A stretch of 64,000 nucleotides of DNA. Origin: Cerrena zonata. Taxonomy: Eukaryota; Basidiomycota; Agaricomycetes; Polyporales; Cerrenaceae. The stretch is taken from positions 372,001-436,000 of the forward strand of contig JASBNA010000018.1 in the NCBI GenBank assembly GCA_038087015.1, written 5' to 3'. The translations under genes were made by a program, and so were the position numbers. The notes beneath the pieces are model-generated. The model saw nothing but the letters and a program-made list of their open reading frames with translations, had not been told where the DNA came from and made no database searches. Below, one piece after another: positions 58,104 through 64,000 of this stretch. Within the stretch, counting starts at the first letter, position 1; each line of letters begins with the position of its first letter.

Positions 58104-58206
58104 AGCGAAGATGAAGGTAGCAAGTAAGAAGATGTGGGAGCGATAGTTGGATACGCCGGCAAGTAAGGCTTACGTGCGCCTCGCTCGCACAGGATGTGAC
58201 ACTTGA

Positions 58207-58216
58207 TCCTAGGATT
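58207..58216 (-). promoter_or_regulatory. Conserved promoter box TCCTAGGATT of gene C
   Basis: Located 104 bp upstream of the gene C ATG, identical to the boxes of genes A and B. Confidence 0.5.
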
Positions 58217-58899
58217 CTGAACCTTCTTTCACCGCTCGCGCAGGCTCCGTGGAAACCGGGATATATTTGCGCAGGCGGGGACGGTATTATTTATTGTAGA
58301 AACCCTCAAATTGTCACAACTGATGGGTCAAAGGTTGTATATTGAATCTAGTATCACAGAGTACAAAAATGGGGAACGCAATGGAGAAAGTTAAGTACAA
58401 CGGAGTTTCCATCCGGCATGCTCCATGGTGCCGTCGTCGAGATGAGGGCCGTCTGTATCTGTACAGACTTGCTTATGTAGACAGTTGGAATTAACTAGGG
58501 GCCTTGCCCCAAGCACCTCCATTCAAGCCGAGATCCTAGCAATTGATCCACTAAACAGAAATGTTAGCCAGCATCGTCCTAGACTGAGATCAACTCGATG
58601 AAACATAAGTACTATTATCAGGACGGGCTGGCAGGAGAGGAGGTTTCATGGCCTTCAGAGGTGGCCCAATCGCGATTCGTGCAAGGATCTAGAGATTTTA
58701 CGTTGAAGTCGATGTACCCGATATACTAAGAACGTGATGTGCAGATGGATGTTATTGCAAGATGGACAAGAACCCAAGTAACAGTCATATGGGACCGTTA
58801 TCGAGTCTGACATGCGTAATGAAGTTGTCTTTCTCTACCGTCCGGCGACATGTTCCCTTCCCCTTCAAAGATCCGACATTAACAGATATGCGCCCGACT
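58217..58899. other. No gene seen upstream of gene C
   Basis: Only short ORFs and no recognised repeats. The first 60 bp are a GC-richer stretch. Confidence 0.3.
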
Positions 58900-60190
58900 C
58901 AAACAGAGAATGTTGTTGTGATGTTGACATGGAGATATGGTTATTGTTTCCTGCCCAAGGGAGTGTTTGGAAAGCTCGAGATGGAACGAGTAGATGCGAG
59001 TTCGACAAGAGAGAAGAGTGTATACAACTTCATGTAGTGCTGTCCGGCGCGAACGTGTATCGACTGGGGTGTCCAGAGAGCAGCAGAGTGATGACAATGA
59101 GACGCCTGTTATAACGGTACCAAGTTCTTGGGTACATGACAGCGTACGGATTTATGAAAGGGATACGGAGCGACGCTGACTGCGCTACCTGCACAAGGCG
59201 AATTCAAAATAAGCAAACTATATCCAGTACCACGGAAGTGAGAGAATATCCCGGCAAGATTGAGGCATTGACGATGATGGGACAGTAGGGGAGGCAGATA
59301 GCGATTGTCGAGGCCCGGTACGCACTCTGGTGACCAGAGGTTACGCATATACGTAGCAATATCACAGGCAGCATGAGAAAGAGTGAATACGTTAGTGTAG
59401 ATCATAGTGAGGGGATTTCGACAGGCGTACAAAGTGGTGTTCTGACCCCACCGAAATATTCCTTGCTGCTCTATCCAAGTTATCGTCCACTGTTCAACGA
59501 TCGATATCCCCTAACGAGTCGAAAGAGAAGTTTATCACGAATTTCGCAGGTAAAGAATAACTCTGGGGTTGGAACGAAGTATGCCGAGTTAGGAGGAGCG
59601 AGGTCGTTGGGAGATTGTTGATGTCGGAGTACGGGTAGAGGTGGTTAAGAGCAATGGAAAGCCGGCGGGTATACCAAAGCGAGACAAGTATAGTATAGAT
59701 CCGGAGTGCATAGTATATGGTGTGTAATCTAAGTGTAGATGATCAGCTCTTGGCAATAAAAAGAACTTCAAAGTAGCGTACTAGGATAAGGGATAGAATA
59801 CTCACGCGAATGCTCTTGCTACAAGCAAAGCATCTCACGGAAAGGTGAGACACGATGCCCCAGCCAGTGTCCGGATTCGAGCGAGAGTAATGGGATAGTA
59901 TATTTGCATGAGTGGGCTGTGGCAGAATGATGATTTATTGGGGTGGGATAGATTGACAGACCCAAAGTTCAGCGACATAGGATGAGAGGGCATCAAGCCA
60001 GTCTTTGATGGTTGTTGGTCGAGGCAGTGTCCAATGAATTCTTACCAAGGGCCTCGGACTTGTATAGCACGAACCAGTTCATTGCGAGATCCCCTTGAAA
60101 GGAAAGAGTAACAAGATCGAGAGAGAGGAGGAAGAGAACGTGCTAGCAGCAGTGATCGAAGTGTCCAAGCGTCAAAATACGATCGAGGAT
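58900..60190 (-). repeat. Probable decayed minus-strand arm of divergent unit 5
   Basis: Near 60160-60185 plus-strand AGCGTCAAAATACGATCGAG matches AGCGTCAGAATACGATCGGG at 53170, the divergence point of unit 4, so this is the equivalent flank. Further left the match is weak and only short ORFs remain. Confidence 0.35.
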
Positions 60191-62150
60191 GCCTGTTCGC
60201 CGTGCTGACTTGCAGGCGTAGCCAGACTCTCTTTCCCCCCTCTCTTCGCTTGCCAACTGTGACTCCTTACCTGGCGAAAGGTCTCCCCTCCCAGATCGCT
60301 TGTGTTCCGACTCTGTTCTGTATTTATACACAATTGCTTAAAACTAAGCTTACCAAGTCATCGAATGGAACCCCCCACTCTTACAGTTCTGAAATACTCA
60401 TGATACGTCTACTAGCCAACGCTGCTCTAATTCTCGCCATTGTCGAATGTCTCTCCGCTCTTCAAAGGGCCAGTTCCGCTGCTACAGGCTGTATCACCCC
60501 TCCAAGTAGCATATTACTTGTAGCAGGACGACTCGCTGAGAGTGTCGAGTCTCCCACTCCTTGTATGTTGTCCCTTGCTATCATCAAACGACATTCCACT
60601 CTGAAATCCGAAGTGCTCTGTCGTTGAAGCTTAGACGTATGGTACTACTGACCGCATTGATGTCTCATGATATACTAGCTTTCCTTTGCCTACACTACCT
60701 TGTGGTCATAGGCCGCTGTCGATATCTCGCTCGGCGACTTCTTACATACTGTGTTCAACGATTTATCTCCAGACATTCCGCTTTTATGCATGTCGAGCTT
60801 CTCTCTCTCTCAGCTCGAACTGTTCCACCTGAACTTTTGTTTCCACTCGCGAATCCTTTCTGCTAACGCTAAGACTGTGGCCATTCGGAGAGGCCTAACG
60901 ATGTTCGGAGAGCAGTCCATGACTCGCATAGTATCGAAGAATAAACAGTGAGCTTATGCATACTCGAAACTCGATGACCGCTCCTCACACACATCCTTTC
61001 TAGTCGCTCTGACTGACTAGCCCACAACTGTATATTACAACTACACTAACTCCACCGATGTGAAGCTCAACATATACGACACATACATCCTACTACCCCG
61101 GGCCTACAATGTTCTCTCGTGTTACTCGAACTCTGCCCGTATAAAATACGCCCTGCATATCTAGACGCAAGCCCCTCAGTACTCCATCGTGCCGAATATC
61201 AATACCTTTGTTCATTCAAAGGCTCTCTGTATCAACGAGTTCGATATCCGGCGTTGATCATGCTGCTACTATCTGGCAGGCAAATCCACAACCTGCTCGC
61301 GTTCAATATACCCATTAGTGGTACACGCCCTCATCGTCTTGGGCTTCTTCGGGTCGATTCAAGTTTTCTCTTGGAGGGAAGAACTATACCGCGCGTTAGG
61401 GGTGTAATTACAGATGGTGTGAGTGAGTCTTTGACATGCTTGCGTTTTCATGCAAGTTGATCTTGTGTTCTAGGGTTCTACCGAATGTGTCAGCCTCGCC
61501 GTCCGGGAACGTCAATCACAGTAAGCCGTCTCATTGGAAACTGAATTAGTTTCATTTTTCTCACCTGACAGTAGCACGCTACCTCCTTTGTGCGATCTCT
61601 GAGTTACTTTAGCCCTACAGATGATCGTCTCTGGGCCGATACTAACATTTCGCTTGACGACATTATTTCAGCTCGTATTCACGCCGTGTTATCCGATCTA
61701 GCTGTACGACTTCAACTAATCTACATAACACAATATCATGCTCCCACCTAGCCAGATTTCCTGACCGCATATATGCACCCGTCTGATCGACCTTTGTCCT
61801 CATGTCTGAATCCTACTAGGCAGTCCTCTCTCGTGTATCACTATTGCTCAAGGACCATCTGCAGACTCACCAACATTTACGCGAGCTTTCTTCGAGTTGC
61901 ATTGTTGCTTGCTGCTCCGTTGCATTACCCGTTGCCAGTCGGTCTATGCGATCCCATTCTGGACCGACGTAGCTCCAAGCGGTATGACATGCTGGCTGCC
62001 TTTTATCAATCGCTCCTACTCAGTTTAGTGTCGCCAATCCCTTGTTTTAGCTCGTATAACCGATGACTTGTGTATTAGCAATCCTTCCCGTATGCCATGA
62101 CTTGTCTCGATTCGTTTTCGCATACTTCTAACGACTGGCCTCGTTGTAAT
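60191..62150 (+). repeat. Decayed plus-strand arm of divergent unit 5
   Basis: Carries CTCCTTACCTGGCGAAAGG near 60262 (compare GCCTTACCTGGCTCC at 53281). Internally AAVDISLGDFLHTVFNDLS (about 60714-60770) and a second NISLDDIISARIH (about 61655) recall the AVDISLDDLL motif of R1. Coding-like stretches are all broken. No product is recognised. Confidence 0.4.
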
Positions 62151-62159
62151 AGGTTTTTT

Positions 62160-62741
62160 TTAAATCACAACCACGTTCCAGTTGTGGCCGTTCCGTCTCC
62201 TCTAGGAAACGTTCTGTATCTCATCAACTTAACCTCGACCACAAGGATTTTCGATACGAGCTCAATATGAACATCCCAATGCCCACGGGACTCATCGAAA
62301 CACGACCCATCCCACCGTGGTCTGTGTCCGCCAGGTGTCTTGGAAGACAAACATCGTGATGAATCTCCAAGATACAGTGAGTCGTTGTATACTTTATATT
62401 CTAGTGTAAACTTGTGCCTGATAATGTCTATTCGCAGCCACTTCATTCCAACCCGGGGTATGGACCAGGATGGTCGCCGTAGGATGTTTTTTTTGCTCAA
62501 TATCCCTTGTTCCGCTACAATCATATTGAACCATTCCCCGACGAATTTGACGCTTCGTGTCAGAAGAACGGGGGCCTGTGGACCTCCAGGACGCGGACGC
62601 TGGAGAACACTCCCAACAATGAATTGATTTCGGCAATGATGGACGAACTCCTCACGTTATGTATGGAAGAGTTAGCTGCAGAAGGTGCTGTTGCAATGTG
62701 GCGATCGATCCTGTACGCATACACACCAGTTGGGATATAAG
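62160..62741 (+). pseudogene. Decayed two-exon gene, unknown product
   Basis: Segment 1 reads HQLNLDHKDFRYELNMNIPM and GLIETRPIPPWSVSARCLG, with two consecutive TGA codons after it, then a GTGAGT-type donor near 62378. After the acceptor TATTCGCAG (about 62437), segment 2 reads PLHSNPGYGPGWSP, a stop, then FAQYPLFRYNHIEPFPDEFD and MMDELLTLCMEELAAEGAV, ending TAA at 62739. The protein-like quality is strong but no family is recognised. Confidence 0.4.
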
Positions 62742-64000
62742 AAATATATTTGATCTATAACGATTATACTCTGTCCATAAATGAGCCGTCATCGCCTTAA
62801 AGTTTGAATATGCTACAAAGATCAAATTGAGCTGGCCTTAGTGACTTGTGCGGGTACAATGATTCAGATTGCGTGCAAAGCAGATATGAGGCAGGAGAAG
62901 CAACCCGAGACACCTCGTACACGACAATGAATGACCTACAACGAAAAGGGATAACATACAGTACGCGTTTGATTCCTCTTCTTGGGGCCCAATTTGAGGC
63001 AGCTTCCAGCAAAGAGAGACGGGGCGTTGTCGTTCGTTCATCGTAATAGGTGGTTATGTATGCCCAACTGGAACATGAATGAGAACGATAGATCCAGCGG
63101 ACAGATTCCGAGTCCGTTGTATTTCAGAACTTCTCCTCAACGCGTATTAGAAATCATAGCTAGAAAGCTAGCGTGTATAGTTATTCATCGAGCAGCAGAG
63201 AAGGGCGAGGTACTCTGAATCAGTACGTGGTTCGTTCAGTGTAACCTCCCTCATTCGTAATGTGTATTTGAGAACTAGAGACCCCTCCCTTGAAGCATTA
63301 AGAGTGAAACCTAGGGTATCAAGCAGGGAAGCTATGCATTCATGAGGGTTATTTGCGATTGTGCATGTGGACGGAAAGACCAGCTGGAATTAAAAATCCT
63401 GAAAGTATTCGAGGACTGCGTCTGTGAAAACATATATACCTCATTGTTTGTCTCGGTCGCGAACCCGTAGAGGTATGCGAATGCGTGAGTCTGGAAGAGG
63501 GAATTGGAATTCAACTTGCATTATTCGTACTGTCGAGTGAGATGTACAACGAAGCGGTACATATGCAGATCCACGCACCATGATAAACGCAGCATTAAGC
63601 TGTTGTACTAGGTTAAAAGGTCCTAACGAGATAACTAAAAAGTGTCAGCCTGCTTTCATGGTCGATTGTCAATAGTGACTTACTTCTCCAATTTGATCCG
63701 TCGAGAACACGGAGCCAATATCAACTACTTGTCATTCCAATGCGTCCATCCCAGCAATAGGGGTGGCGGATCATGTTGTGTATGGGCCGTCAAGTCGGTC
63801 TGATACCAATCAGCACAATGTCCGAGAGTGTAGCGAAGCGAGAACCCTGCGTTTTGAAGTTGAGTGTTGCAAGGGTTGGAGAGAAGCCAAGAAGCAAAGG
63901 GAGAGTCAGATGCAAGGATTTCAGAGCACACACATCGTTTTCATGAATAGGAGAAGTTGGTAGAAGAAGGATGACCAGTAGAGTTGCCAGTGAAGACACG
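62742..64000. other. No supported gene
   Basis: Short ORFs on both strands (the longest about 78 codons), none with a recognised motif or clear intron structure. Confidence 0.35.

Noticed and set aside
1..64000. tRNA or rRNA genes
   Set aside because: No B-box-like GGTTCGAATCC or conserved rRNA segment was noticed on either strand by eye; a tRNAscan run would settle it.

Overview
This window looks like repeat-rich accessory DNA from a filamentous fungus, most likely an agaricomycete basidiomycete. The evidence is short introns (about 47-67 nt, GT..AG), a chromodomain Ty3/gypsy element, a many-intron hAT element, a KDZ-type transposase remnant and F-box-like gene families. No rRNA, tRNA, CRISPR array or bacterial operon was seen.

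Layout. 1-6660: an apparently recent Ty3/gypsy chromovirus on the minus strand (gag, pol and a downstream ORF; the 3' LTR is off the left edge). A canonical -1 frameshift signal joins gag and pol. 7231-8327: a terminal-inverted-repeat element interrupting an open frame. 8512-14550: four copies of a fold-back element, each exactly 715 bp, and one 374-bp cousin. All five start CACTGG, end CCAGTG and have perfect 3-bp target duplications, as expected for non-autonomous CACTA/EnSpm elements. Three of them sit inside a second, decayed gypsy element (10790-17566) whose pol frame is restored exactly when they are subtracted. 18220-23012: an almost intact hAT element with an 8-bp target duplication, a multi-exon transposase and a divergent second gene. 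23.0-32.5 kb: LTR-like sequences, a decayed Cys-cluster/coiled-coil gene, a 687-bp fold-back copy at a possible recombination junction, the C-terminal part of a KDZ transposase, a small spliced gene, and an LTR plus primer-site fragment related to the second gypsy.

32.9-58.2 kb holds the most interesting material. Three intact paralogous four-exon genes (33364-35671, 42587-45070, 55512-58103; 710, 768 and 806 aa) lie on the same strand. Their promoters and intron positions are conserved, they carry two F-box-like motifs and a helical/LRR-like C-terminus, and exon 1 is hypervariable and Ser/Pro-rich. Broken exon-1 copies lie in inverted orientation against the 3' ends of the first and third genes. 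Between and beyond these genes (36-42, 46-55 and 58.9-62 kb) are decayed copies of a repeated divergent gene pair, one carrying an MSH4-like (MutS family) exon fragment.

Working together: the window is mostly a TE graveyard in which old coding frames are interrupted mainly by TGA/TAG stops explicable by C-to-T or G-to-A transitions. Against this background the three intact F-box-like genes, the gypsy gag-pol and the second hAT gene stand out as likely functional or recently active. All functional names come from motifs read by eye; no database search was run.
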